Shown piece after piece: positions 28,255-38,600 of a stretch of 64,000 bases of DNA. Position 1 is the stretch's first letter. Every line of letters starts with the position of its first letter. The notes under the pieces were generated by a model that was given only the letters and a program-made list of their open reading frames with translations, did no database searches and was not told the origin of the DNA. Position numbers and translations under genes: made by a program. The stretch is taken from positions 4,864,450-4,928,449 of the forward strand of contig NC_014962.1 of the NCBI RefSeq assembly GCF_000186345.1, given 5' to 3'. This stretch comes from Isosphaera pallida ATCC 43644 (GTDB lineage: Bacteria; Planctomycetota; Planctomycetia; Isosphaerales; Isosphaeraceae).

Positions 28255-29145
28255 TCACTTGGCTTCATCGGTAGAAAACGCAACACAGGATGAAACGGCG
28301 TCCGACTTGAGGATCACCTGGGTTGATTCCCCGTCGAGGTCGCCGGGAAGGTTCGAGGGGATAGGGATGGCACCTTGGGCCGACGGATCGGCCCACCCCG
28401 CCAACAAGCGGGCGTGACGCACCGGCCCGTTGAGCATCCGCTCGACGGCTGGGTGACTGGGCCGGGACACCAGTTCGCGCGGAGTGGCTAGACGAATGAG
28501 TTCGCCTTGATCCAGCACCGCGATCCGGTCGGCCAATTCCAGCGCCTCCACGAGGTCGTGGGTCACCAACACGGTGGTGAGTCCGAGGGAACGATGGACT
28601 TGAAGGAACTCGGCCCGCAACTCGTCGCGGATTTCCGGGTCTAACGCGCCGAAGGGTTCGTCCATGAGCAGAATCGAGGGCGAACCGGCTAGGGCACGGG
28701 CGAAGCCGACCCGTTGGCGTTGGCCGCCGGAGAGCGAATCGGGGAACCGTTGGGCGTAGTCCTGGGCGGGCAGGCGGATCATGGTCATTAGCTCATTGAC
28801 CCGTTGACGCACCCGATCAGCAGACCAACCCAGCAATCGCGGAACAGCCGCGACATTGTCGAAGACGGTCCAGTGGGGAAACAGTCCGGAGGTTTGCACC
28901 ACATGGCCAATGGTTCGCCGAAGCAGGTGGGCGGGCATCGATCGGTTGTCTCGGCCATTGATCCGGACTTCGCCCTGGCGGGGCTCGACCAGGCGGTTGA
29001 TCGTTTTGAGCAGAGTGGTTTTACCCGACCCCGACCCGCCCACCAAGGCGACCAGTTCCCCCGCCGCGACCCTTAGCGATACGTTCCGCAATGCTGGTCG
29101 AGCGGGATCGTCATACCAGTGGGTGATGTTCCGAAGTTCGATCAT
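28255..29145 (-). CDS. Osmoprotectant (glycine betaine/choline) ABC transporter ATP-binding protein
   Basis: A 296-residue ATPase: Walker A GGSGSGKTTLLKTINRL, Q-loop GHVVQTSGLFPHWTVFDN, signature SLSGGQRQRVGFARAL, Walker B ILLMDEPFGALDP and H-loop VLVTHDLVEAL, matching the OpuCA/ProV group. It lacks the tandem CBS domains of long OpuCA/ProV proteins; the C-terminus after residue 230 is short and Pro/Ser-rich. The gene precedes the fused permease/binding protein by 4 nt (from its stop to ATG 28250), so the two form an operon. It starts at ATG 29145; the HEAT gene diverges from it. Confidence 0.95.
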   Translation of the reverse strand: MIELRNITHWYDDPARPALRNVSLRVAAGELVALVGGSGSGKTTLLKTINRLVEPRQGEVRINGRDNRSMPAHLLRRTIGHVVQTSGLFPHWTVFDNVAAVPRLLGWSADRVRQRVNELMTMIRLPAQDYAQRFPDSLSGGQRQRVGFARALAGSPSILLMDEPFGALDPEIRDELRAEFLQVHRSLGLTTVLVTHDLVEALELADRIAVLDQGELIRLATPRELVSRPSHPAVERMLNGPVRHARLLAGWADPSAQGAIPIPSNLPGDLDGESTQVILKSDAVSSCVAFSTDEAK

Positions 29146-29363
29146 AGCAGGATGGGGTGGGGATCGGCTGGGAGCGGGCGGGCGAACCGGTCGTCTTGGC
29201 TCCGATTAGCGGGAGGGCAAGGCGTCGGCGGGCTGTGTGTGACATGCAGACTTGCGTGGGATCATCTGGCTCAACTGATGGAGCGGAGGGTATTGTGGAC
29301 CAAAGGCGGTTCGATGTCCACTGGCTCCAAGTCGTTTGGGCGAAACATGAGGGAATTCGGCCG

Positions 29364-30392
29364 ATGAATCCATGCGTTTCCGGCGTCGCGTTGCTGAGCC
29401 TGTTGATGGGCGGAGTTGATCCATCGTGGTGGCCGAACGCCGCAGCGGCATGGCGGACGTTGATGGTCGTGATCGCCGCCGAGCCACCGGAGTTTCGGTT
29501 CGACCCCCTGGCCTCCTATCTTCAGGCCGGTCCCGAGGAACGGATTCGGATTGTCGAGCGGCTGAGCGAGCCAACCCGGGAGCCGTCCCACGCGATCGAG
29601 TTGGGCACGTTGCTGACTGCCTGGGAGGAGGCCGATCCAGTTTTGGCCGACGCCGCGGCGCGTTCGGTTGGACGCCTGGGCGCAACGGTCGCGCTGGGGC
29701 TGGCCGAGGCGTTGCGGGCCGAACGGTTGGAGCGACGGCGGACCGCCGCCGCGGCGTTGGCAACCCTCGGGTTGGATGCGGCTCCTGCTCAGGAAGCTTT
29801 GCTTGACCTAATGGCCCGCGAACCCGATCCGGTCGCGCGCCGTCGCGCCTTGGTGGCCTTGGGGCAACTCGGCACGCTTGACGCCCAACGCCGCGGCGCG
29901 ATTCGCCCAGCGCTCGAAGCGTTGCTTCACCATGCCGATCAAGAACCGGACTCGCCCCTGATTCCGCTGGCGTTGACGATTCTCGGTGGCTGGGGCGAAG
30001 ATGCCGCCGCGCTGACCGGTTCGGTGAAAACGCTGCTGGATCGCAACCGGCCTGCCCCACTGCGTTTGGCGGCGGTGGAAACCCTAGGTCGGATTGGTCC
30101 GCCAGCGCGAGAGGCGATCCCCGAGTTGGTCGCGTTGCTGCGCGAGTCGGACCTTGCATTGAGAACGGCGGCGCTAGTGTCATTGCGTCGGATCGGTCCC
30201 GAGGCGATCGGCCCACTGACAGTGGCCCTGGGAGGTGATCCTCTCTGGGCGCGGATGGCAGCGCTGGGCTTGACCTCGTTCGGTTCGCAGGCCCGCTCCG
30301 CCTCCGACGCGCTTCATCGAATGCTCAACGCCAAGGAGGCGGATCTCCGACGCGCCGCGGCCCGCGCTCTTCAAAGTATCCACGGTTCGTGA
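29364..30392 (+). CDS. HEAT-repeat protein
   Basis: A 342-residue protein with an N-terminal signal-like segment (CVSGVALLSLLMGG) followed by HEAT/PBS-lyase-type helical repeats: DPVLADAAARSVGRLG, RRTAAAALATLGLDA, DPVARRRALVALGQLG, PLRLAAVETLGRIGPP, DLALRTAALVSLRRIGPEA and DLRRAAARALQSIHG. HEAT repeats build protein-binding solenoids; the partner is not identifiable. ATG 29364 has GAGGGA upstream; earlier in-frame starts have no such site. Convergent with the RND permease, whose stop lies 5 nt away. Confidence 0.85.
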   Translation: MNPCVSGVALLSLLMGGVDPSWWPNAAAAWRTLMVVIAAEPPEFRFDPLASYLQAGPEERIRIVERLSEPTREPSHAIELGTLLTAWEEADPVLADAAARSVGRLGATVALGLAEALRAERLERRRTAAAALATLGLDAAPAQEALLDLMAREPDPVARRRALVALGQLGTLDAQRRGAIRPALEALLHHADQEPDSPLIPLALTILGGWGEDAAALTGSVKTLLDRNRPAPLRLAAVETLGRIGPPAREAIPELVALLRESDLALRTAALVSLRRIGPEAIGPLTVALGGDPLWARMAALGLTSFGSQARSASDALHRMLNAKEADLRRAAARALQSIHGS

Positions 30393-30397
30393 TCGCG

Positions 30398-33300
30398 TTA
30401 CCTGGGTGGGTCGGCTGAGTCGGTCGCGGCGGGGGAGGCGTGGGACGACGCAGCGGGGGTGGGAGCTGGATCGTTCGAGTCGGTTGCCAACACCGGGGTC
30501 GCGTTGTCGGTTGAGGGCGTCGGCGTGGGCTGGTGGGGCGTCGCCGGGGTTCGGAGCCGGCCCACCCACTCGGTGAAGCCCACGATCACGTCGTAAAAGA
30601 CCGGCGTGAAGAACAGGCCGAAGAGGGTCACGCCGAGCATCCCTGAGAAAACCGCCACTCCCATCGGGTAACGCATTTCGACCCCCGCGCCCGTGCCAAG
30701 GATCAAGGGGACGACCCCCAGAATGAAGGCGAAGGCGGTCATGAGGATCGGTCGCAACCGCAGGCGGCAGCCCTCAACGATCGCCTCGCGGCGGGGCAGG
30801 CCCTGTTCCTGGAGCTGCTTGACGAACTCGACGATCAGAATCGCGTTCTTGGCGGCCAGACCGACTAACACCACAAAGCCAATTTGGATGAAGATGTTAT
30901 TGTCCAGTCCGACCAAGGCCACCCCGGTGATCCCGGCCACGAGGCACATCGGCACGATTAGGACGATTGACAGAGGCAGCGACCAACTCTCAAACTGGGC
31001 CGCCAGCACAAGGAAGACGAATAGGGTACCTAGGCCAAAGACGAATCCTAACGTGTTGCCAGCCGTCACCTGTTGGAAGGCGATTTCGGTCCATTCAAAG
31101 CCCATCGTCCCTGGCGGCAGATTGGCCCGCGCGATCGATTCCATGAGGCCAATCGCCTGGCCCGAGGAGACACCCGGCGCGGGGCGGGCGATCACGTCGG
31201 CCGCGGGATAAATGTTGAAGTGGGAAACCAGCGACGGCCCCACGATCTCGCGCAGGTTGATCAAGGTGCCCAAGGGAACCATGTCGCCGGCGGCATTACG
31301 CACCTTCAGGCGGCCCACGTCGGCCGGGTCGATGCGGAACTCGGCGTCGGCTTGCACCTTGACCTGCCAGTTGCGGTTGAGGTAGGTGAAGTCGTTGACA
31401 TAAGACGATCCCAGGTAGGTTTGCAGCGTGCCGAATACCTGGTTGAGCGGTACCTGAAGCGCCTTGGCTTTCTCTCGATCGACTTCGATGAAGTACTGGG
31501 GTTGATCGTTGCGGAATCCGGTGTAGAGACCCTGCAAGCGGGGTTCGGCACGGGCGGCGTCGAGAATGGTCTCGACTGAGCCTTGAAGCTGGTCGAGGCC
31601 AACGCCGCCGATGTCCTGAACTTGCATCCGCAGCCCTCCGGTGGTTCCCAGCCCCTCAACTGGCGGAGCGTTGGCCACCAGCACGATGGCGTCCTCGAAG
31701 TCGCGTAATTGTTCCTCGATCCAGGCGACCAACTGGATCGCCTTGGCTTCAGCCATGCCGGCCCGTTCCTCGAACGGCTTGAAGGTGACGAAGAGGGTGC
31801 CGTAATTGGGGATTGTGGCGTTGGAGGCTACCGACAGCCCGGAAAAGCCGATGGTGTGGTCAATGGCCGGGTTGGTTCGCACGATCTTGTCCAGACGGCG
31901 CATGACCTCGGTGGTCCGTGAGAGGCTGGCTCCCTCGGGCAATCGTACTAGTAGCAAGCAATAGCCCTTGTCCTGCTCGGGAATGAAGCCGAGTGGCACG
32001 GAGGTGAAGACCCGCGCGCCCAGGAACATCAAACCACCGTAAACGATCAACAGAATGAGACTGAACCGAACCACCCGGCGCACTAGGGCAACATAAACCG
32101 CGGTGAACCCTTGGAAACCTAGGTTGAACAGGCGGAAGAACCAACCGAGGGTCAGGTCGATGAGCAAGGTGAGGGGGTCACGGCGGGGCGGTGGTCCGTG
32201 TTCGTCGTGGACATGTCCCTTGAGGAGCAGACGGCAGAGGGCGGGGCTGAGGGTCAGGGCGTTGAAGGCGGAAATCGCGGTCGAGGCGGCGATGGTCAGG
32301 GCGAACTGGCGGTAGAACTGGCCGGGAATGCCAGGCATGAAGGCCGTTGGCACGAAAACCGCGATCAGCACCAACGCAATGGCGATGAGCGCGCTGGAGA
32401 TCTCCTTCATCGCCTTACGGCTGGCCTCGCGGGGGGACAACCCGAGTTTCAGGTTGCGTTCGACGTTTTCAACCACCACGATGGCGTCGTCCACTACGAT
32501 GCCGATGGCCAGCACGAGGCTCAGCAGTGAGAGGTTGTTGAGTGAGAAGCCCAGCCCATTCATCACCGCGAAGGTGCCAACTAAGGAGACCGGCACCGCA
32601 ATCATTGGGATGAGGGTGGCCCGCCAGTTCTGGAGGAAGACCAGGACGACCAAGAAGACCAGGATGAAGGCGTCCCGCAGGGCGTGTTGAACCTCCTCGA
32701 TCGAGGTTTTCACGAAGATGGTGGTGTCGTAGTGAATCGCGTACTCGACCCCCGGAGGAAAAAGCGACTCGCCATCGGGACTGGTACGGAGCGATTCCAT
32801 GCGCTGACGGATCCGTTCGGCAGTGGCCAGGGCGTTGGAGCCGGGGAGCTGGTAAACAACCAGGGTGACCGAGTCGCCGCCGTCCAACAGGTTGTCCTGG
32901 CTGGAGTCTTTAGCCCCGAGCTGAATTCGGGCCACATCGCCCAGACGGGTCAGACGTCCGCCCGGCTCCGCTTTGAGAACGATCCGCTCGAACTCCTCGG
33001 CGTTGAGTAATCGTCCCTTGGCCGAGAGGGTGTAGCGGAATTCGACCCCCTCAGGCACCGGAGGATCGCCCAACGCCCCAGCGGCCACTTGAACATTTTG
33101 TTCCTGAAGCGCCTGGATCACGTCGCTAGCCGAAAGGTTGCGGCTGGCCATCGCGCCGGGATCGAGCCAGACCCGCATGGCGTATTCCCGCTCCCCGGCC
33201 ACGGTCAGTTCGCCTACTCCCTCGACCCGCGCCAATGCGTCGTAGAGCCGGGTCCGCGCGAAGTTGCTTAGGTAGAGGGCATCGCGTGACTGGTCGGGCG

Positions 33301-33733
33301 AGTATAAGTTGATGGTCAACAGGATGCTGGGCGACTTCTTCTTGACCGTGATTCCCTGACGAATGACCTCGGGGGGGAGTTTAGCCTGGGCGATCGCCAC
33401 CCGATTCTGGACCAGCACCTGAGCAAAGTCGAGGTCGGTGCCCAGGGCAAAGGTCACGTCGATCGAAACCTGGCCGTTGTTGCCCGAGGAGGAGGTCATG
33501 TAGAGCATGTTCTCCACGCCGTTGATCTGTTGTTCAATCGGCGTGGCAACTACGTCGGCAACCACCTGGGCGTTGGCTCCGGGATAAATCGCCGTGACGT
33601 TCACCGTCGGCGGCGCGATCTCGGGATATTGCGCTACTGGCAAATTCTGATACGAAACCACTCCGAGGATCACCAACACGATCGACAAGACCGAGGCGAA
33701 GATTGGTCGGTCAATGAAGAAATGCGAGAACAT
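30398..33733 (-). CDS. RND multidrug efflux transporter permease (HAE1/AcrB type)
   Basis: A 1,111-residue inner-membrane pump with the AcrB pattern: MFSHFFIDRPIFASVLSIVLVI start, GVENMLYMTSSSGNNG, the TM4 proton-relay pair in GIVVDDAIVVVENVERNL (Asp-Asp), MKEISSALIAIALVLIAVFVPTAF, PLGFIPEQDKGY and the C-terminal GLAAKNAILIVEFVKQLQEQG with SLPLSIVLIVPMCL. The C-terminal tail after the last helix is Thr/Pro/Ala-rich. The adaptor gene lies 147 nt upstream on the same strand. There is no outer-membrane TolC-type gene next to it, so the channel must be encoded elsewhere. Confidence 0.96.
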   Translation of the reverse strand: MFSHFFIDRPIFASVLSIVLVILGVVSYQNLPVAQYPEIAPPTVNVTAIYPGANAQVVADVVATPIEQQINGVENMLYMTSSSGNNGQVSIDVTFALGTDLDFAQVLVQNRVAIAQAKLPPEVIRQGITVKKKSPSILLTINLYSPDQSRDALYLSNFARTRLYDALARVEGVGELTVAGEREYAMRVWLDPGAMASRNLSASDVIQALQEQNVQVAAGALGDPPVPEGVEFRYTLSAKGRLLNAEEFERIVLKAEPGGRLTRLGDVARIQLGAKDSSQDNLLDGGDSVTLVVYQLPGSNALATAERIRQRMESLRTSPDGESLFPPGVEYAIHYDTTIFVKTSIEEVQHALRDAFILVFLVVLVFLQNWRATLIPMIAVPVSLVGTFAVMNGLGFSLNNLSLLSLVLAIGIVVDDAIVVVENVERNLKLGLSPREASRKAMKEISSALIAIALVLIAVFVPTAFMPGIPGQFYRQFALTIAASTAISAFNALTLSPALCRLLLKGHVHDEHGPPPRRDPLTLLIDLTLGWFFRLFNLGFQGFTAVYVALVRRVVRFSLILLIVYGGLMFLGARVFTSVPLGFIPEQDKGYCLLLVRLPEGASLSRTTEVMRRLDKIVRTNPAIDHTIGFSGLSVASNATIPNYGTLFVTFKPFEERAGMAEAKAIQLVAWIEEQLRDFEDAIVLVANAPPVEGLGTTGGLRMQVQDIGGVGLDQLQGSVETILDAARAEPRLQGLYTGFRNDQPQYFIEVDREKAKALQVPLNQVFGTLQTYLGSSYVNDFTYLNRNWQVKVQADAEFRIDPADVGRLKVRNAAGDMVPLGTLINLREIVGPSLVSHFNIYPAADVIARPAPGVSSGQAIGLMESIARANLPPGTMGFEWTEIAFQQVTAGNTLGFVFGLGTLFVFLVLAAQFESWSLPLSIVLIVPMCLVAGITGVALVGLDNNIFIQIGFVVLVGLAAKNAILIVEFVKQLQEQGLPRREAIVEGCRLRLRPILMTAFAFILGVVPLILGTGAGVEMRYPMGVAVFSGMLGVTLFGLFFTPVFYDVIVGFTEWVGRLRTPATPHQPTPTPSTDNATPVLATDSNDPAPTPAASSHASPAATDSADPPR

Positions 33734-33880
33734 AACAGATCAGCAACTCCGGAGATTCGGGATCGAGAAAAGCCAAAACCGTTCTCGTTCAACAGAGCAG
33801 GACGTCTTGAGATGGGATGAAAGCTGGAGGAATCGGGTCGATTCACGCGCTGTGACGTGAAGAGTCGAGAGCCGACTGGT

Positions 33881-35242
33881 TCATTTTGGGGGTTGGGTCA
33901 TGGCGGGTTGGCCGGACGGTTCGGTGGCGGAATCGCCGGGGGTTGGGGGCGGGGCGGAAGCGGGATCGGGATCGGGTTGGGTTTCGGCCGGTTCGGGTTG
34001 GGCCTTGGTTTCCTCTTTGTCGGCGTCGGGGTTGCGGCTAAACCGAGCCGAGCGGGGCATCTCGACCGGGTTGGGGTTGACCGTCACTCCGGGCCGGATG
34101 CGCTGAAGGCCATTGACCACCAGGGTCTCCTCGGCGTTGAGACCCCGGACGACTTCGCGCAGGCCATCGAACCGCGAGCCAGTCTCGATGGCGCGGGCCT
34201 GGACCTTGTTGTCGGCGTCCAGCACGTAGACAGTGGGTTGGCCCTGGTCGGAGAAGATCGCCCGTTCGGAGATCAGCACGCGGGGACGGGCCTCTCCAAG
34301 CGGGACACGCACCCGGGCGTGGTTGCCCGGTTTCATGATCTGATCAGGGTTGGGCAGGAGGCCGCGTACCAGAATCGTGCCGGTGGAGCGGTCCAACTGG
34401 TTGTCGATGAAGTCGATGGTCCCCTCGTGAGGAAACCGACCCGGTTCGTCGTCCAGGCCGACCTGGATGGGAAACCGAGCGCGGGCGATCTCGGTGTGCC
34501 CCTGGGCGCGGGCGCGGCGGCGGTAATCCAGGGCGTCGCGTTCATTGACCGCGAAATACACGTGGATCGGATCGACCGAAACAATCGTGGTCAGGTCAGT
34601 CGAGGCGGAGTCGGCGGCGATTAGGTTGCCTGGACGGATCAGCACCCGCCCGGCAATGCCCGTGATGGGCGAATGGATTCGGGTAAACTCCAGATTCAAC
34701 TCGGCCTGAGCCAATTGAGCCTGGAGCGACTCGACCGCTGCGGCCGCCTCGTTGCGTTGGGCCACGGTCTGGTCGTACTCCTCCTTGCTCATGGCCCGTT
34801 TGGCGATCAGTTGTTGAGCGCGCACGAGGTCAGCGTCGTACTTCTTGATCGCCGCCTGTGCCCGAGCCAGATCGCCCTTGGCCTGAGCCACTGCGTTTTC
34901 GTAAGGCCGGGGGTCAATCAAGAAGAGAGGATCGCCCGTCTTGACCAGTTGGCCCTCCTCGAAGAACACCTCTTGAAGATAGCCGCTGACCCGCGCGCGA
35001 ATTCGCACCCTCTCGATTGCCTCGATCGTGCCGTTGTCGAACACCGCCGCGTCGGTGAATGACTCGACCACCGGGCGGGAGACCGAGACCGTCGGCAGCG
35101 GTGGGGTCGCCGGTTCGGCGCGGCCCGCGCCGTCGCCGCCACAGCCCGCCATTCCGCTCAAACTCAAAAAAGTGAAGAAAAGCGTCACGAGACCCGCTAG
35201 GCTTCTCCGACACCATTCACCCCGATCGCCGCTCGGCACCAT
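33881..35242 (-). CDS. RND efflux periplasmic adaptor lipoprotein (AcrA/MexA type)
   Basis: A 453-residue membrane fusion protein with a lipoprotein signal (LVTLFFTFLSLSGMAGC, lipobox MAGC). The AcrA core follows: RARVSGYLQEVFFEEGQLVKTG, a helical hairpin (ARAQAAIKKYDADLVRAQQL), RIHSPITGIAGRVLIRPGNL, IVSVDPIHVYFAVNERDAL and a beta-barrel ending ETLVVNGLQRIRPGVTV. The last 55 residues are a Pro/Ala/Glu-rich tail. AAGGAGAG lies just upstream of ATG 35242. First gene of the AcrAB-like operon; its promoter must lie in the divergent region that also serves the beta-helix gene. Confidence 0.96.
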   Translation of the reverse strand: MVPSGDRGEWCRRSLAGLVTLFFTFLSLSGMAGCGGDGAGRAEPATPPLPTVSVSRPVVESFTDAAVFDNGTIEAIERVRIRARVSGYLQEVFFEEGQLVKTGDPLFLIDPRPYENAVAQAKGDLARAQAAIKKYDADLVRAQQLIAKRAMSKEEYDQTVAQRNEAAAAVESLQAQLAQAELNLEFTRIHSPITGIAGRVLIRPGNLIAADSASTDLTTIVSVDPIHVYFAVNERDALDYRRRARAQGHTEIARARFPIQVGLDDEPGRFPHEGTIDFIDNQLDRSTGTILVRGLLPNPDQIMKPGNHARVRVPLGEARPRVLISERAIFSDQGQPTVYVLDADNKVQARAIETGSRFDGLREVVRGLNAEETLVVNGLQRIRPGVTVNPNPVEMPRSARFSRNPDADKEETKAQPEPAETQPDPDPASAPPPTPGDSATEPSGQPAMTQPPK

Positions 35243-35642
35243 GATCGCTCTCCTTCGCTTCCGAACCCACTGTCGCTTGATTCAACCGATCCCTCCACGC
35301 CAAGCCTCCCTGCCCAGAATGGGAAGATCGCGCCGCAGAGCCGACATGGTGACAAATCGTCCGTCTCCCCGCCACATGGCGGTTGGCGGGTTCACTCTTC
35401 TGGTGCGTCTCCACTCGATCGCTCTCTCGATCACCGGGGAAACCCACGCGACGTTCTCACCCTCCAAAATTGGCGTTGCTAGATTTCAACTTCATTTTCA
35501 AACACACTCGTTCGTTTTTTTTGAAAAACGGTTCTGCTTCGTTTAGAATAATTATTGTCTCCTAGATCTCCCACTTTGTCTACTCGCCTATGAGTAGGGT
35601 GCGGATGAAGCGTTCTCAACAGCCACCTAAGTGACTTTAACT
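35243..35642. other. Divergent promoter region of 400 nt
   Basis: Lies between the RND adaptor (minus) and the beta-helix giant (plus). The right half (about 35470-35560) is distinctly A+T-rich compared with the surrounding high-GC DNA and carries a consensus-like promoter facing the beta-helix gene. No coding frame or RNA gene is apparent. Confidence 0.5.
35521..35549 (+). promoter_or_regulatory. Sigma70-type promoter candidate
   Basis: TTGAAA at 35521-35526 and TAGAAT at 35544-35549 are separated by exactly 17 nt. Both hexamers are one mismatch from the bacterial consensus (TTGACA, TATAAT), inside an A+T-rich island. It points toward the beta-helix gene whose ATG lies about 95 nt downstream. 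Confidence 0.5.
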
Positions 35643-38600
35643 ATGATGACACGCATCTACAAACAGATTTTGGCATGGATGCTTGCCAATCGTCGCGCGT
35701 GTGATGATCGGGCCCGACTATCACGGCGTCTACGGATCGACCCGGCCAGCACGAATCTGGAAACGCGGGTGGTGCCGGCGGTTTTCGTGGTGGACACAGT
35801 GGCCGATTTCCCACTCGGCGATCCCAACGGAATCGGCACCTCGTTGCGGGCGGCGATGCAACAGGCGGCGCTGAGTTTGGACCCGTCGGACACGATCCTC
35901 TTTAATATCCCCGGTCCAGCCGGTCAGGAGCGGCTCATCGCGCTCGACCCTGTTCTCGGGCCGCTGCCGACGATCGCTCGGCCACTGGTGATCGACGGCT
36001 ACTCGCAGTTGGGTTCGTCGGTCAACACGGCCGAGTTCGGCACCAACGCGACCCTGGCGATTCGGATCGACGGGACTCTCGTTGGCAACGAAGGGCTGTT
36101 GATCGATGGCTATCTCAGGGTAGTCAACGGCACGGTGATTCGCGGCCTGTCGATCACTGGGTTTGACACGGGCATTTTGATCACCCAGGCTTCGGGCGTC
36201 ACGCTCGAGGGCAACTTCGTGGGGGTAGATACCACGGGGATTGGTCCCGGCGTTGGCAATAATGTGGGTGTCCGGGTAGAGTTGGCGAGCAGTTCCATTC
36301 TAATCGGCGGCAACCTAGCCGCCCGCAACTTGATCGCGGGCAACCAGCGGGGTCTCGTTCTCAACAATAGCAACGCGATCATCCAAAACAACACGATTGC
36401 CCGCAACGCCGGCGACGGTGTGACCGTGAGCTCGTTTTCGCCTGTATCTGTCGAGAACAACACAATCCGCGAGAATACCGGCTTCGGAGTGACATCCCAT
36501 TCCGGTCGTGCGCCGAATGTGCTGGGCAACGTGATTTCTCAAAACGCTCTGGGAGGCATCGGGTTTGGGCTGGGCAATCCCGTGGGGCCGCCCGCTCCGG
36601 TCTTCATGCAGGCCTTCCACGACGAGCCGGGGTTCGCGCGTCTGGAAGGTCGGATTGAAGGGTACAACCCCGGAACCATCATCACCATTGAACTGTTTCG
36701 GGACAACGTGTCGTTGATTCCCCAGGGCGACACCCCGTTGCCAAGGCTGACCATTCCGATTCCGCTCAATGGCGTGGGAACCTTCAGCGTCCCGGTGCCG
36801 ACGACCTCGCTCATCGACACGTTCACCGCCACCGCCACTTGGATTGACGAGTCGGGACAGGGCACCTCGGTCTTCGTTCCCGTTACCTCCATGCTCAATT
36901 TGGTGGTCACCAACACCAACGACGCCGGATTTGGCAGTTTGCGTCGCGCTCTGGACAACGCCGCCTTCTACTTTTCTACCAACCTGGCCACCATCACCTT
37001 CGCCATTCCCGGAACTGGCGTCCAGACCATCAGGCCGCTGACTCCCTTACCCCCAATTCGCTCGCCGATCGTGCTGGACGGCTACTCGCAGTTGGGTTCG
37101 TCGGTCAACACGGCCGAGTTCGGCACCAACGCGACCCTGGCGATTCGGATCGACGGGACTCTCGTTGGCAACGAAGGGCTGTTGATCGACGGCGATCTCG
37201 GGGAAGTCAACGGCACGGTGATTCGCGGCCTGTCGATCACTGGGTTTGACACGGGCATTTTGATCACCCAGGCTTCGGGCGTCACGCTGCAAGGCAATTT
37301 CCTGGGCGTCGATCCCTCGGGAATCAGTCCTGGAGGCGAAAACAACGTTGGGTTGCGTGTGGAGTCCAGTTCCAACATCCAGATCGGCGGTGATCGCGCG
37401 GCTCGCAACCTGATCGCGGGTAACATCACGTTCGGGGCGTTTCTGAACGAGGTTTCTAACCTGCGGATTCAAGGCAACCTGATCGGTACCAACGCGGCGG
37501 GTACCGCCGCAATCCCTAATGGCGTGACGGGTCTTCAGATCCTCGGAGGCTCGAATCACCTGATCGGCGGCGGTGATCCTGGTCAGGGCAACCTGATCGC
37601 GGGCAACGGTGGTGAAGGGGTGTTGGCGCAGGGTGTGGATGGTCTGGGCGTTCAGGGCAACCGGATTGGCACCAACGCGGCGGGAACCGCGGCGCTGGGT
37701 AATGGGGGGTCCGGGGTGTTCGTGGGCGTCAATCCGCTCAATCAGGTCGCTTCGCAGAATGTGACGATCGGCGGGTCGTCGCCAGGCGCGGGCAATGTGG
37801 TTTCGGGAAACCTCGGTGAAGGGATCAGTGTTCAAGGCGTGAATGGCGTTGTCATCCAAGGCAACCGAATCGGCACGGACGCGATGGGAACCGCCGCGAT
37901 CCCCAACCGTTTCGCGGGAATCGCGGTGGGTCGGGATTCCAGCTTGCTTACCCCATCCTCGAACATCGTGATTGGCGGCCCCGACCCCAACGCGGGGAAC
38001 GTGATTTCAGGCAACTTCAGCAACATCGTGCTTCTCGCCGTAAATGGGGTCACCATCCAGGGCAACCGGATCGGCACCAACGCGGCGGGAACCATCGCCT
38101 TGGACAATCGTGGCTTCGGAGTCTTCGTAGGGGACGACTCGCCATCCCAGCCTCGGGTTTTCTCGACCAACGTGACAATTGGCGGCGCGACGCCCAACGC
38201 CGGCAATGTAATCTCGGGCAATCCGCTTGCGGGCGTGCATCTCTCGGGCGTGATCGGCGCGACCCTCCAAGGCAATCGGATTGGCACCAACGCGGAAGGA
38301 ACCGCCACGCTGAGCAATGGTGAGGGGGTGTTGGTGACCAATTCCTCCTCCAACATCGTGATTGGTGGCGCGGCGTCGGGCGCGGGTAATCTGATCTCGG
38401 GCAACGCGGGAGCCGGGATTCGGCTGGGGGTGGTCAATCAGGTGGCCGTTCAGGGCAACCGAATCGGCGTTGGATTGAATGGCACGACCGCGTTGCCCAA
38501 CGGCGGTGATGGGGTGAATGTGGAACCGGGAGCAACCCCTCTTACCATCGGCGGTGTTTCGGCGGCCGCGTCTAACGTGATTGCCTTCAATGGTGGGTTC

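Noticed and set aside
37440-38470. Repeated GNRIGTNAAGT-coding units as a mobile element array
   Set aside because: They are beta-helix coils in a continuous reading frame with diverged third positions.
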